From an uncultured Flavobacteriaceae bacterium (GTDB lineage: Bacteria > Bacteroidota > Bacteroidia > Flavobacteriales > Flavobacteriaceae), in contig CAJWVI010000018.1 of NCBI GenBank assembly GCA_913048115.1, positions 1 to 38,931 of the forward strand: 38,931 nucleotides of DNA. The letters are read 5' to 3'. The notes beneath the pieces were generated by a model. That model was not told the DNA's origin and ran no database searches. It worked only from the letters and a program-made list of their open reading frames with translations. Positions within the stretch are counted from its first letter, which is position 1; the number at the start of each line of letters is the position of its first letter. Shown here piece after piece: positions 1 through 7,865 of the stretch. The position numbers and the translations under genes were made by a program.

Positions 1-18
1 GCTATTTCTAACGGATTG

Positions 19-49
19 CAAATGTAAAGATTTAATTTTTTCTACAAAA
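19..49 (-). promoter_or_regulatory. Bacteroidota-type promoter firing off the left edge
   Basis: On the minus strand TTTTG (45-49), an 18-base spacer and TACATTTG (19-26) match the Bacteroidota consensus TTG-N17-23-TAnnTTTG exactly. Transcription would start around position 12-14 and leave the window leftward. No start codon lies in the remaining bases, so the gene served (protein or stable RNA) cannot be named. Bases 50-175, between this promoter and the end of xerC, hold no other convincing feature. Confidence 0.6.
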
Positions 50-175
50 CAAATTAATGTAAAATTTAACTAGTGCTTCACAATATTTCCGGCGGCAAAA
101 ATATTCAAATCATATAGATACTCAAAGCTTTTTTTGAAAAAATTTTAGAAGATATTATTAACAGCAATAACTCAC

Positions 176-1066
176 TCATTTTGAATTTCTTGGATGCGCA
201 TTTTTATACACCTCTTTTAAGGTTCCAATACTATTATGAGTATACACTTGAGTAGATGCTAAACTGGCATGCCCTAATAATTCTTTGACAGCGTTAAGTG
301 CTGCCCCTTGATTTAACAAATGAGTGGCAAAAGAATGTCTTAAAATATGTGGGCTCTTTTTTACCTTTATTGAAGTTTCAGAAAAATAGCGTGTAATAAC
401 CCGGTATACCAGAGTCTCATATATAGGATTCCCTTTTGAGGTAAGTAATAAATTTTGCGAACCTTGCAGACCAGGCAAAGCACTCCTAAAAACCTTATAC
501 CTCGTTAAGGTTTTTAAAACAGAGGGTAACAAAGGAATGATACGTTCTTTATTTCGCTTTCCTAACACCTTAATAGTCTTTTGTATTTCAGACACATCTG
601 AAAGCTTAAGACCAATAAGCTCTGCCCTACGCATTCCAGTGCTGTAAAAAAGCTCTACCATTAGCTTATTACGCACACCCTCAAAATCGTTGGCTTCTTT
701 CAAGAGGTCTAACACATGCTCAACCTCTGTTTCTGAAAATGGTATTTGAACTTTCTTAGCGGTTTTTAAGGCCTTATGCTTGGCTAGAGGGGTTTCAGAA
801 ATTTGATTGGTTTTTAAAAGGAATTTATAATAGGTTTTTAAAGAAGATATCTTGCGATTAACACTAGTGTTTGAAATTCCAGTATTTACAAGACACACAA
901 CCCAACTTCGCACCATGCTATAATTTACGCCCGTCAAAGACGAAAGCTCATACTCATTGATTACAAACTCATAAAAGCGCTCTAGATCTTTTGTATAAGC
1001 TGTGACGGTATGAGGAGAATACTTTCTCTCAAGCAACAGATAGTCTGTAAAGGGTTTAAACAGCAT
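176..1066 (-). CDS. xerC: Tyrosine recombinase XerC-like
   Basis: 296-residue tyrosine recombinase, the normal length for XerC/XerD, which resolve chromosome dimers at dif together with a partner and FtsK in the cytoplasm. The N-terminal SAM-like core-binding domain spans about residues 1-90 and the catalytic domain about 108-290. The catalytic set is complete: R146 (GMRRAEL), K170, H240 and R243 (HILRHSF), H266 (LLGHAS) and nucleophile Y275. It lies directly downstream of rpsU, a housekeeping context, so a mobile-element integrase is unlikely. A terminator separates it from rpsU, and a possible own promoter lies in 1083-1114. XerC rather than XerD is inferred from the rpsU neighbour, not from the sequence itself. 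Confidence 0.85.
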   Translation of the reverse strand: MLFKPFTDYLLLERKYSPHTVTAYTKDLERFYEFVINEYELSSLTGVNYSMVRSWVVCLVNTGISNTSVNRKISSLKTYYKFLLKTNQISETPLAKHKALKTAKKVQIPFSETEVEHVLDLLKEANDFEGVRNKLMVELFYSTGMRRAELIGLKLSDVSEIQKTIKVLGKRNKERIIPLLPSVLKTLTRYKVFRSALPGLQGSQNLLLTSKGNPIYETLVYRVITRYFSETSIKVKKSPHILRHSFATHLLNQGAALNAVKELLGHASLASTQVYTHNSIGTLKEVYKNAHPRNSK

Positions 1067-1082
1067 TTTTTAATTTAAGAAT

Positions 1083-1114
1083 TAAAAGTAGGCAATAAAA
1101 AAACCGCTAACAAA
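1083..1114 (-). promoter_or_regulatory. Possible xerC promoter overlapping the rpsU terminator
   Basis: On the minus strand TTTG (1111-1114), 20 bases and TACTTTTA (1083-1090) give a near-consensus promoter; the -7 box differs from TAnnTTTG only at the last base. The -33 box sits in the loop of the rpsU terminator hairpin. The box ends 16 bases before the xerC ATG. Confidence 0.35.
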
Positions 1115-1129
1115 TAGTTAGCGGTTTTT
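1097..1129 (-). terminator. rho-independent terminator of rpsU
   Basis: A perfect hairpin with core arms CCGCTAAC (1104-1111) and GTTAGCGG (1117-1124), loop of five bases, extended by an A-run and a T-run on either side. Read on the minus strand it ends in seven T. It lies 22 bases after the rpsU stop codon. The symmetric A/T flanks would let it act in both directions. Confidence 0.85.
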
Positions 1130-1151
1130 GAATATATATAAGAACAGAATA

Positions 1152-1346
1152 CTAGATTTCTTCTGCATCTCTTAGTCCTTGAATGTATTGTGCTTTCTGG
1201 ACTTCTTTTCTTCTCACAACCGATGGCTTTGAGAATGCCTGACGTGCACGCAATTGACGCATTGTTCCTGTACGGTCAAACTTACGTTTGAAACGCTTCA
1301 ATGCTCTGTCTATATTTTCTCCGTCTTTAATTGGTATAATTAACAT
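1152..1346 (-). CDS. rpsU: 30S ribosomal protein bS21
   Basis: 64-residue basic protein beginning MLIIPIKDGENIDRALKRFK, the typical Bacteroidota bS21, with the arginine-rich stretch (MRQLRARQAF, then SVVRRKE) expected of the family. It binds the small-subunit platform near the 3' end of 16S rRNA. In Bacteroidota, bS21 with bS6 and bS18 is known to help hide the anti-Shine-Dalgarno sequence. Its own mRNA carries a strong Shine-Dalgarno site (1357-1366), unlike nearly all other genes here, which suggests autoregulation: translation rises when ribosomes lack bS21. A TAnnTTTG promoter and a heptamer repeat lie upstream, and a strong terminator lies downstream. Confidence 0.95.
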   Translation of the reverse strand: MLIIPIKDGENIDRALKRFKRKFDRTGTMRQLRARQAFSKPSVVRRKEVQKAQYIQGLRDAEEI

Positions 1347-1356
1347 AGTTCCATAA

Positions 1357-1366
1357 CCTCCTCTCT
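1357..1366 (-). promoter_or_regulatory. Strong Shine-Dalgarno site of rpsU
   Basis: On the minus strand AGAGAGGAGG can pair with the usual 16S tail CCUCCUUUCU over ten bases with one G-U wobble. Ten bases separate it from the rpsU ATG (1344-1346). An earlier ATG (1352-1354), only two bases from the site, opens a four-codon frame (MELC, then TAA) that overlaps the rpsU start; its spacing is too short for efficient use. Confidence 0.85.
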
Positions 1367-1375
1367 ATTGGACGG

Positions 1376-1383
1376 CAAAAGTA
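1376..1383 (-). promoter_or_regulatory. -7 box of the rpsU promoter
   Basis: TACTTTTG on the minus strand is a perfect TAnnTTTG box, 29 bases before the rpsU ATG. No TTG is found at the expected -33 distance; that place is occupied by the heptamer repeat at 1394-1421. Confidence 0.55.
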
Positions 1384-1393
1384 GAAACAAATT

Positions 1394-1421
1394 ATGAATT
1401 ATGAATTATGAATTGTGAATT
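1394..1421. repeat. Tandem heptamer repeat (ATGAATT x3, then GTGAATT)
   Basis: Four head-to-tail 7-base units: three identical ATGAATT and one with a single change. They lie exactly where the -33 region of the rpsU promoter should be. A single related copy (ATGAATT, 1451-1457) occurs before the next gene. Copy-number change by slippage is conceivable and would alter promoter spacing. Confidence 0.8.
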
Positions 1422-1469
1422 TTTTAATAAAATCTATCATAATTCTAAAATATGAATTCTTTATTAAAA

Positions 1470-2891
1470 CTATTGCTTAAACAAGCCCGCTCTCATGGTG
1501 AGATCACGAATCAACTTTCCTTCTTCTTCGCTCTCTAATAATACATTGTAATTTTTCCAAAACGCTGGATGATATGCCTGTGGAGAGAAGATATCCTCGC
1601 TCCATTGTTTTGATCGTTCTTGGTCAATGAGTTCCTTGTCTGTAATTATTTCAGTAAACACTATTTGCTGCACTGTGTTGTAATAAAAATCTTTTTTGTC
1701 TTGAGTAGGTTTTCCGTCTTTTCCTATTTGGTCTGAAGAACGGTCTCCAGCATTTACAAGCTTAGGTGTTTCATAATAAATATATTTTGGATACATTTTA
1801 CCTTCAAATTCCATGTAAGTCATCACCAACTTATGATTTAACAGGGTTCCAAACAAACTCTTACTTCGTTTTTTTTGATTTTCTGACGCAGCCATTAATT
1901 GATACTCAACCTTTTTAATAGCCCATGTATCCCAGTCTATATAGATCCACCCTTTTGCCTCAAAGCCTTCGTTATAAATATCTGGTGTATTTAAACCTAC
2001 AAAATCTATTCCTTTTGAAATCTCAACTTTATATAATTTCTTGTCATTTTCAACAAGCACTGTGTCCAATCTAAAGCTATGGCGTGCTAATATGTCTTTC
2101 CCAAAGAGCGCACTAGATGCATTTGCATTTCTTACAATATTAATCTTACCTCTAAACAATTTATCAAGCCCGTTTACCCGCTGATCATTCCAGCGTATTG
2201 CCTCTACAAGCGATGCAGTAGAAATGGTATCACGCCTCAAATTATTTTTACGAAGTGTTTTATTTCTTGTTCTTTTTTTAAGGTAAGAGGTGTAGGCAAA
2301 AAGACTATCAACATCTCTTAAGTCATAACTCTTGCGTGTTTCATCTACATTAATCCTTAGCATATTCTTTGACCCAGCAACATAACTTGAGTCATACAAG
2401 GTAATAGCACTTTCAATAAGCCATTTGTACTCACTAGAATTTCGCTCCTTATGTCTTAAAAAACCTTTTTGAATGTATGCACTATCTGGAAGTGTTTCTG
2501 GAAGCTCTTCAATAGCACGAAGCACAATATCATTACCTGTTTTAGGTCTTGTTTCTGCTATCAATAATATTTCATCTAAAGATGCAATATCTTCTTCTAA
2601 AAAAATATCCATGCTACCATCAAAAGTAGCCACTACAGATTTAAAACTCTTATACCCAATAGAGGAGATTACTAGAGTGTCACTAGCGTGTTTTTTTGGA
2701 ATACTCAACAAAAACCTTCCATCTGTATTGGTTATAGTACCAATGGTGGTGTTCTGCACATAAACACTTGCACTTTGCACTGGCGCAAAGCTCGCAAAAT
2801 CTACAATCTTACTTTTTATTTCTATTTGAGAAGACACGCTCAATGACAATAAGCTCAACAATAAAAGCGTATAATATTTATGCAGGTTCAT
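1470..2891 (-). CDS. Secreted protein with carboxypeptidase-regulatory-like domain
   Basis: 473 residues. A signal peptide (about 1-21, ending SVSSQ) is followed by a beta-sandwich of the CarboxypepD_reg-like type (about 23-100; motifs SASVYVQNTTIGTITN, DGRFLLSIP and ISSIGYKS). This fold is common at the N-terminus of Bacteroidota outer-membrane proteins. The rest (about 105-473) resembles the first part of the DUF5686-type outer-membrane family (DSAYIQKGFLRHKER, WIYIDWDTWAIKKVEYQL), but the protein is much shorter than the roughly 800-residue members I know and lacks an obvious long barrel. Envelope location is inferred; its substrate is unknown. It stands alone, with the acyl-CoA dehydrogenase terminator upstream of it. 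Confidence 0.7.
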   Translation of the reverse strand: MNLHKYYTLLLLSLLSLSVSSQIEIKSKIVDFASFAPVQSASVYVQNTTIGTITNTDGRFLLSIPKKHASDTLVISSIGYKSFKSVVATFDGSMDIFLEEDIASLDEILLIAETRPKTGNDIVLRAIEELPETLPDSAYIQKGFLRHKERNSSEYKWLIESAITLYDSSYVAGSKNMLRINVDETRKSYDLRDVDSLFAYTSYLKKRTRNKTLRKNNLRRDTISTASLVEAIRWNDQRVNGLDKLFRGKINIVRNANASSALFGKDILARHSFRLDTVLVENDKKLYKVEISKGIDFVGLNTPDIYNEGFEAKGWIYIDWDTWAIKKVEYQLMAASENQKKRSKSLFGTLLNHKLVMTYMEFEGKMYPKYIYYETPKLVNAGDRSSDQIGKDGKPTQDKKDFYYNTVQQIVFTEIITDKELIDQERSKQWSEDIFSPQAYHPAFWKNYNVLLESEEEGKLIRDLTMRAGLFKQ

Positions 2892-2944
2892 ATGTTTTTA
2901 ATTCGGTTACTAGGGTTTAAAAATAACAATTATCTACAAAACAT

Positions 2945-2980
2945 AAAATCTTGGCATCATTATACATAAGGCCAAGATTT
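2945..2980 (-). terminator. Probable terminator of the acyl-CoA dehydrogenase gene
   Basis: A 10-base perfect inverted repeat, AAATCTTGGC (2946-2955) and GCCAAGATTT (2971-2980), with a 15-base loop, 24 bases after the stop codon of the gene at 3005. On the minus strand the stem is followed by a short T-run. Confidence 0.6.
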
Positions 2981-3004
2981 AATTTTCGTAGTATTTAATA
3001 TAGC

Positions 3005-4168
3005 TTAGGTTGCTGGCTTATAATTAACGCCATCAATCACCATTTTAGAAATGATTTCTCTTAAAATCTCTGAGGTTCCACCTCCAATAGGCCCTAATCT
3101 GCTATCTCTTAAGTTACGTGCCAATGGGTATTCTTCCATATAACCATATCCTCCTAATAGTTGAACACAGTCATAAGCAACTTGGTCTGCAATTTTAGTT
3201 GATAGTAGCTTAGACATAGTCGCCTCCTTAACTACATATTCACCATCATCTAGACGCTTTGCCGTAACATAATTAAAGGTCTTTGCCATTTCTACTTCAC
3301 TGGCCATATCTGCTACTCTGTGACGCAAGGCTTGAAATTTAGAAATCTGTTTTCCAAAAGCAGTACGCTCTTTCATATATCCAATAGTGTACGCTAATGC
3401 CCACTCACTTCGTGCATGCGCATTTACACCCATAATCAAACGCTCCAAGGCAAAATGTTGCATAATATATGGAAAACCAAGATTCTCTTCTCCCATTAAA
3501 TTCTCTGCAGGAATTGTTACATTATCAAATGCTATCTCTGCCGTATCACTTGCCCTCCATCCAAGCTTATCAAGCTTGGTAGCACTAATACCTGGCATAT
3601 CTCTATCCATCACAAAGATGCTAATTCCTTTATTACCTAATTCTGGAGCTGTCTTTGCTGCTACTATTAAATAGTCACTATAGACGCCATTTGTAATAAA
3701 TGTTTTAGAACCGTTAATGACATAAGTGTCTCCTTTTTTAACAGCAGTGGTACGCATACCTCCAACATCACTTCCTCCAAAAGGTTCTGTAATACATAAA
3801 CACCCTATCTTTTGACCCGTAACACTTGGAACCAAATATTTTTGTTTTTGAACTTCATTGGCCTCTTTATTAAGATGGGTCATAGCTAAATACTCATGTG
3901 CCCAGATAGCAGCTGCAAAACCACCACTATTTATTTTTTGTAGTTCTTCAATAAAAATTACCGTGTAGAATATATCAAGATCCATCCCTCCATAAGCCTC
4001 TGGTGTTGCAAGACCAAAATAACCCATCTCACCGAATTTCTCCCAGATAAAACGATCTATTGTACCTGTTTCTTCCCATTTATCAACATGAGGAACAACT
4101 TCTTTTTTTAAGAAATCTTGAAAACTTTTTCTAAAAAACTCATGCTCTTCTGTAAAATATAAACTCAT
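3005..4168 (-). CDS. Acyl-CoA dehydrogenase
   Basis: 387-residue FAD enzyme introducing a trans-2 double bond into acyl-CoA, the normal length of the family. All three domains are present: N-terminal helical (1-120), middle beta domain with CITEPFGGSD (125-134) and the FITNG loop (157-161), and C-terminal helical domain with the RTAFGKQIS and LLGGYGYMEEYP motifs. The catalytic base of medium-chain enzymes (Glu376, in the EGT motif) is replaced by Gly363 (IGGGTSEI). A glutamate at the position used by long-chain and isovaleryl-CoA dehydrogenases is present instead (E242 in FALERLIMG). That points to a long-chain, branched-chain or amino-acid-derived substrate, but the exact one cannot be told. 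No electron-transfer flavoprotein or other beta-oxidation gene is adjacent. Confidence 0.92.
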   Translation of the reverse strand: MSLYFTEEHEFFRKSFQDFLKKEVVPHVDKWEETGTIDRFIWEKFGEMGYFGLATPEAYGGMDLDIFYTVIFIEELQKINSGGFAAAIWAHEYLAMTHLNKEANEVQKQKYLVPSVTGQKIGCLCITEPFGGSDVGGMRTTAVKKGDTYVINGSKTFITNGVYSDYLIVAAKTAPELGNKGISIFVMDRDMPGISATKLDKLGWRASDTAEIAFDNVTIPAENLMGEENLGFPYIMQHFALERLIMGVNAHARSEWALAYTIGYMKERTAFGKQISKFQALRHRVADMASEVEMAKTFNYVTAKRLDDGEYVVKEATMSKLLSTKIADQVAYDCVQLLGGYGYMEEYPLARNLRDSRLGPIGGGTSEILREIISKMVIDGVNYKPAT

Positions 4169-4245
4169 CGTGTATTGCGAAATATTTAATATTATTATTA
4201 CATTTAATTATAAAAACAGATTACCGGGCCGCAGCTTTCTACTTA

Positions 4246-5133
4246 TTATTCTATGTGCAAATATAACTCAATTAGAGCATATTTACTTAGGGTCATTCCC
4301 TCTATTTTTTGAAGCTCTGAGAGCGATAAGATTTTTTCATGCAATACCCTAAATTCCCAAATCTCTTTGGCCAGCTCAAAGGATATTCCCGTAATGGTAG
4401 CAATATCTGAGGCAGACGCAGTATTTACAGAAATCATCTTTATTTTTTTTGGGGTCTTTACAGTAAAGCTATTTAAAACATTTTTAACCACCTGGTCGCT
4501 CAAACCCCAAACACTCAAAAGTTGCTTATCTACTGAAAAGCCACCCAACTTCTCTCTATAGGAGACAATTCTAGCACTTAAGGCAGGGCCAATACCATAT
4601 ACTTTTTGCAACTCAAGGGTCGTAGCTATGTTTAAATCTATTTTCTTATGATGGGGCAAGACAAGAGTGTGTGATGCTCTTTTACCCTTTAAGGACTGCT
4701 TCGCTGCGTTTGATGCAACAACCCAGTCTGGAAACTTAAAAAAAACACGCATATGCCCAAGCAAACTATCAGAAACTCCAGTAACTTTTTTAAAATCTAC
4801 CGCACTTTGTATCCATTTATTTTTATTTCGGAAACGCGAAAGCCTATCATACTGCTGTGCAGTCATACCTAGGGTGTAGGCTTTATAATCTGTAATGAAA
4901 TTTGGGTTAAAAGGATATATTTTCGGTTTCTTTTTCTCTACAGCTATACCCCGCAAGGAGTCAATAACAGCCTGATGTTTTAAAATTTCTGAGGAACAAA
5001 CATCAAAAACTTCTACGGGTTTTGGTGTGTGCAATTTTAGCACACAAAACAATGCAACAATGAGTATACACAATAGTAAAATCCCACTTCGTTGTTGGTT
5101 GTCAAACTCGAAATGGGATTTAAAATTTGGCAT
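4246..5133 (-). CDS. Membrane-anchored helix-hairpin-helix (ComEA-like) protein
   Basis: 295 residues: a single transmembrane segment (about 17-36) near the N-terminus, then a region with repeated helix-hairpin-helix units. The clearest are at 165-200 (IDLNIATTLELQKVYGIGPA, then SARIVSYREKLGGF) and 234-270 (ISVNTASASDIATITGIS, then ELAKEIWEFR); a degenerate one lies near 76-125. Such domains bind DNA non-specifically, and ComEA receptors use them to pull in transforming DNA in the periplasm. The family is widespread in Flavobacteriaceae, often without proven competence, so DNA uptake is only an inference. The ATG is preceded by AGGAG at four bases, unusual for this phylum, and lies in an imperfect hairpin (5131-5165). 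It follows the symporter gene by 53 bases on the same strand. Confidence 0.8.
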   Translation of the reverse strand: MPNFKSHFEFDNQQRSGILLLCILIVALFCVLKLHTPKPVEVFDVCSSEILKHQAVIDSLRGIAVEKKKPKIYPFNPNFITDYKAYTLGMTAQQYDRLSRFRNKNKWIQSAVDFKKVTGVSDSLLGHMRVFFKFPDWVVASNAAKQSLKGKRASHTLVLPHHKKIDLNIATTLELQKVYGIGPALSARIVSYREKLGGFSVDKQLLSVWGLSDQVVKNVLNSFTVKTPKKIKMISVNTASASDIATITGISFELAKEIWEFRVLHEKILSLSELQKIEGMTLSKYALIELYLHIE

Positions 5134-5186
5134 AATTCTCCTGTATTAGTAACCGGGGAGTTATGCGTATATATGTTTGTTATAGA

Positions 5187-6761
5187 TTAACTTTTACTCG
5201 CCTTGATAGCGTCTCTATACTTTACAAGTTCTTCTTTTACTTTAGGTAATAACAATGACACCCCAATTAAGTTAGGAATTGCCATGGCAAAAATCATTGC
5301 ATCAGAAAAATCTGTTACCGCTCCTAGACTTATTGAAGCTCCTAAAACAGTAAACAAACAAAACACAATTTTGTAGGTCATTACATTTCTTTCTGATCTT
5401 CCAAAAAGGTACAACCAAGACTGTAAACCATAGTAAGACCAAGAAATCATCGTAGAGAATGCAAACAAGATCACGGCACCAGTAAGTACATATGGAAACC
5501 AAGGAATAGCAGATGCAAAGGCATCACTTGTTAATTGTACTCCACTTGCAGCACCAGCGTCTAAATAGTTTCCGGTAATAACAATTACCAAAGCTGTAAT
5601 AGTACACACCACTACAGTGTCTATAAAAGGCTCTAATAGAGAAACAATACCTTCACTTGCAGGATATTTAGTTTTTACTGCAGAATGCGCAATAGCAGCA
5701 GATCCAACTCCGGCTTCGTTTGAAAACGCAGCACGTCTAAACCCTTGTACAAGCACACCAACAAATCCACCAGCAACTCCCATAGGAGCAAAAGCACCAT
5801 TCCAAATTTTACCAAAAGCAGGAAGCACCTCTGTATAATTCATTCCAATCACTACTAGCGCAGCTAGCAAATAAATACCTACCATAAATGGTACTACTTT
5901 TTCTGTTACCGCAGCAATACGCTTAAGCCCTCCAATAATAACAAAACCTACACATACAGCCATTACAATACCAAATATTAGTCCAGAGGCGCCTCCTGTA
6001 AACCCAGCAGTGTCATTAAAAATAATAGCAGCTTGGTTAGACTGGAACATATTTCCACCACCAAAAGATCCACCAATACAAAAGATAGCAAACAAAACAG
6101 CAAGGACCTTACCCAGTCCTGCAGCACCTCTCTCGCTCAATCCTTTTTTAAGATAATACATTGGACCACCAAATACAGTACCGTGCTCATCTACATCTCT
6201 GTATTTAACACCTAAGGTACACTCTGCAAATTTTGAAGTCATACCAAGCAACCCTGCAATAATCATCCATAATGTTGCTCCAGGACCACCAATGGTAATA
6301 GCAATAGCAACACCTGCAATATTTCCTAAACCAACCGTTCCAGAAAGTGCGGCGGTTAAGGCTTGAAAGTGTGAAACCTCTCCTTCTTCATCTTCTATTC
6401 TAATGGTTTCTGGAATATCTGCACCAGGAGTTAAATCACCTTTTAAAACACCAGCTTCAACATGGTCTAAATCATCGTATTTCCCTCGCACTACATTAAT
6501 CGCGGTAGAAAAAGCACTAATATTTATAAACTTGAAGTAAACTGTGAAAAATGTAGCAAAACCAAGCAGCATAATCACCACCCAAGGAATCCCTACCTCA
6601 TCAGTTACTGGAACCTGTGCGAAGATTATATCTACGAACCAGCCAGTAGCGTTTCCGAATTTTTCATTGATAACCTCATCAATACCTTTTTCATTGGCAT
6701 CTTGAGAAAACATTAAAATAGGTAATAATAGTGTGGATAGAGAAAGAAGAAATTTCTTCAT
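5187..6761 (-). CDS. Sodium:alanine (AGCS family) symporter
   Basis: 524-residue inner-membrane carrier of the alanine or glycine:cation symporter family. Diagnostic motifs: GTVGLGNIAG (141-150), the GGPGATLWM stretch just after it, and FRRAAFSNEAGVGSAAIAHS with LLEPFIDTVVVC further on. Many hydrophobic segments follow. The N-terminus (MKKFLLSLSTLLLPILMFSQ) looks like a signal peptide, a feature also seen in other Bacteroidota members. An acidic loop of about 35 residues (96-130), rich in Asp and Glu, is inserted before the HFQALTAALS motif and is longer than in the short E. coli-type proteins. It probably imports alanine or glycine with sodium; the substrate is not decided by the sequence. 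No promoter box was seen upstream. Confidence 0.92.
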   Translation of the reverse strand: MKKFLLSLSTLLLPILMFSQDANEKGIDEVINEKFGNATGWFVDIIFAQVPVTDEVGIPWVVIMLLGFATFFTVYFKFINISAFSTAINVVRGKYDDLDHVEAGVLKGDLTPGADIPETIRIEDEEGEVSHFQALTAALSGTVGLGNIAGVAIAITIGGPGATLWMIIAGLLGMTSKFAECTLGVKYRDVDEHGTVFGGPMYYLKKGLSERGAAGLGKVLAVLFAIFCIGGSFGGGNMFQSNQAAIIFNDTAGFTGGASGLIFGIVMAVCVGFVIIGGLKRIAAVTEKVVPFMVGIYLLAALVVIGMNYTEVLPAFGKIWNGAFAPMGVAGGFVGVLVQGFRRAAFSNEAGVGSAAIAHSAVKTKYPASEGIVSLLEPFIDTVVVCTITALVIVITGNYLDAGAASGVQLTSDAFASAIPWFPYVLTGAVILFAFSTMISWSYYGLQSWLYLFGRSERNVMTYKIVFCLFTVLGASISLGAVTDFSDAMIFAMAIPNLIGVSLLLPKVKEELVKYRDAIKASKS

Positions 6762-6857
6762 AATAAGGGTTAGATTTAGTTTACGATATCAGCGAAGCAA
6801 GATGCTAAAAAATTAGTCGGAATTCAAGTAAATACGCATTAAATTATAAATGTAATT

Positions 6858-7865
6858 CTAAACATTGTATAACTGCTTGAGACTTTTTATTTGAGTAGGT
6901 CTGCCAATAAGAATTAACTTAGAGTCCTTTTCTAAAATCATAGAAGCTTCTGGGTTTACAATATATTCTCCAGTTGGAGACTTGTACCCTATTACAGAAC
7001 AGCCTGTTTTTTTTCGAATATCCAGATCTTTGATAGCTTGTTTTTGACCTTGAAGGCAAATTTTATCATAAGGAATCTGTTCTACATTAATACTGTCTTT
7101 TTCTCCAGAGACCGATAGGTTGTCTAAAAATTCTACTAGATCTGGCACCACAACCAAGGATGCCATATGGTCTCCTCCAATTTTCTCGGGGAGTATTACA
7201 TTGTCTGCACCCGCCAATTTTAATTTTTTATAACTTGTCTCCTCGGTGGCACGGCTAATAATTCTTAGGTTAGGATTCATTTGACGTGCCGTAAGAACAA
7301 TAAATAAATTATCTGCATCACTAGGCAAAGCGCATATTAATGTACTAGCACGAGACACCCCTGCTTCTCTCAAAACCTCATCATCACTTGCGTTTCCCTC
7401 TACAAAAAGCTCACCTTCTGTATATTTATCTACTACGTCATGATCCTTTTCAATAATTACAAAAGGTTTGTTATAAGCTATTAATTTCTCAACGGCTTGT
7501 TTTCCATTTCTACCGTAACCGCAAACAATGACATGATCTTTCATACTATCAATTATTTTATGCATTCTCTTTTCTCTTAAATTACCAATATTGTTTTTAC
7601 TTAACATGTATTCTGTAATCACAGAAATAGCATATGCTAGAATAAATATACTAGAAAGTATTAAAATGGAAGTAAACAACTTGTCGAGATCATCTAACGG
7701 AGCTACCTCTCCAAAACCAACTGTTGTAATAGTTATAACGGTCATGTAAAAAGCATCTACCCAAGAATATAATGAAATAAACCTATAGCCAAATACCCCA
7801 GCCACAAAGACGGCTAGCAACAATAAAATAGCTACATATATTTTAGACTGAAAGACCTTTATCAT
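6858..7865 (-). CDS. Two-TM potassium channel with RCK (TrkA-N/TrkA-C) domains
   Basis: 335 residues. Two transmembrane helices (about 9-27 and 65-85) flank a pore loop with the filter TVGFGE (48-53), a variant of TVGYGD that still fits a potassium channel. A Rossmann-type RCK/TrkA-N domain follows (HVIVCGYGRNGKQA, 111-124, with the GxGxxG fingerprint), then a TrkA-C domain (about 250-335). The architecture is that of MthK-like channels, gated by a ligand bound to the cytoplasmic ring; the ligand cannot be told here. The ATG overlaps the stop codon of the PspC gene (ATGA), so the two are probably translated together. Confidence 0.9.
   Translation of the reverse strand: MIKVFQSKIYVAILLLLAVFVAGVFGYRFISLYSWVDAFYMTVITITTVGFGEVAPLDDLDKLFTSILILSSIFILAYAISVITEYMLSKNNIGNLREKRMHKIIDSMKDHVIVCGYGRNGKQAVEKLIAYNKPFVIIEKDHDVVDKYTEGELFVEGNASDDEVLREAGVSRASTLICALPSDADNLFIVLTARQMNPNLRIISRATEETSYKKLKLAGADNVILPEKIGGDHMASLVVVPDLVEFLDNLSVSGEKDSINVEQIPYDKICLQGQKQAIKDLDIRKKTGCSVIGYKSPTGEYIVNPEASMILEKDSKLILIGRPTQIKSLKQLYNV

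Noticed and set aside
61-120. AATATTT ... AAATATT hairpin after xerC as terminator
   Set aside because: A/T-only arms of seven bases with no T-run after the stem.
176-1066. Tyrosine recombinase as a sign of an integrated mobile element
   Set aside because: It sits beside rpsU, the catalytic set and length fit a housekeeping Xer protein, and no attachment repeats, tRNA or phage genes are near.
1394-1421. Heptamer array as a CRISPR array
   Set aside because: The units are 7 bases with no spacers and no cas gene.
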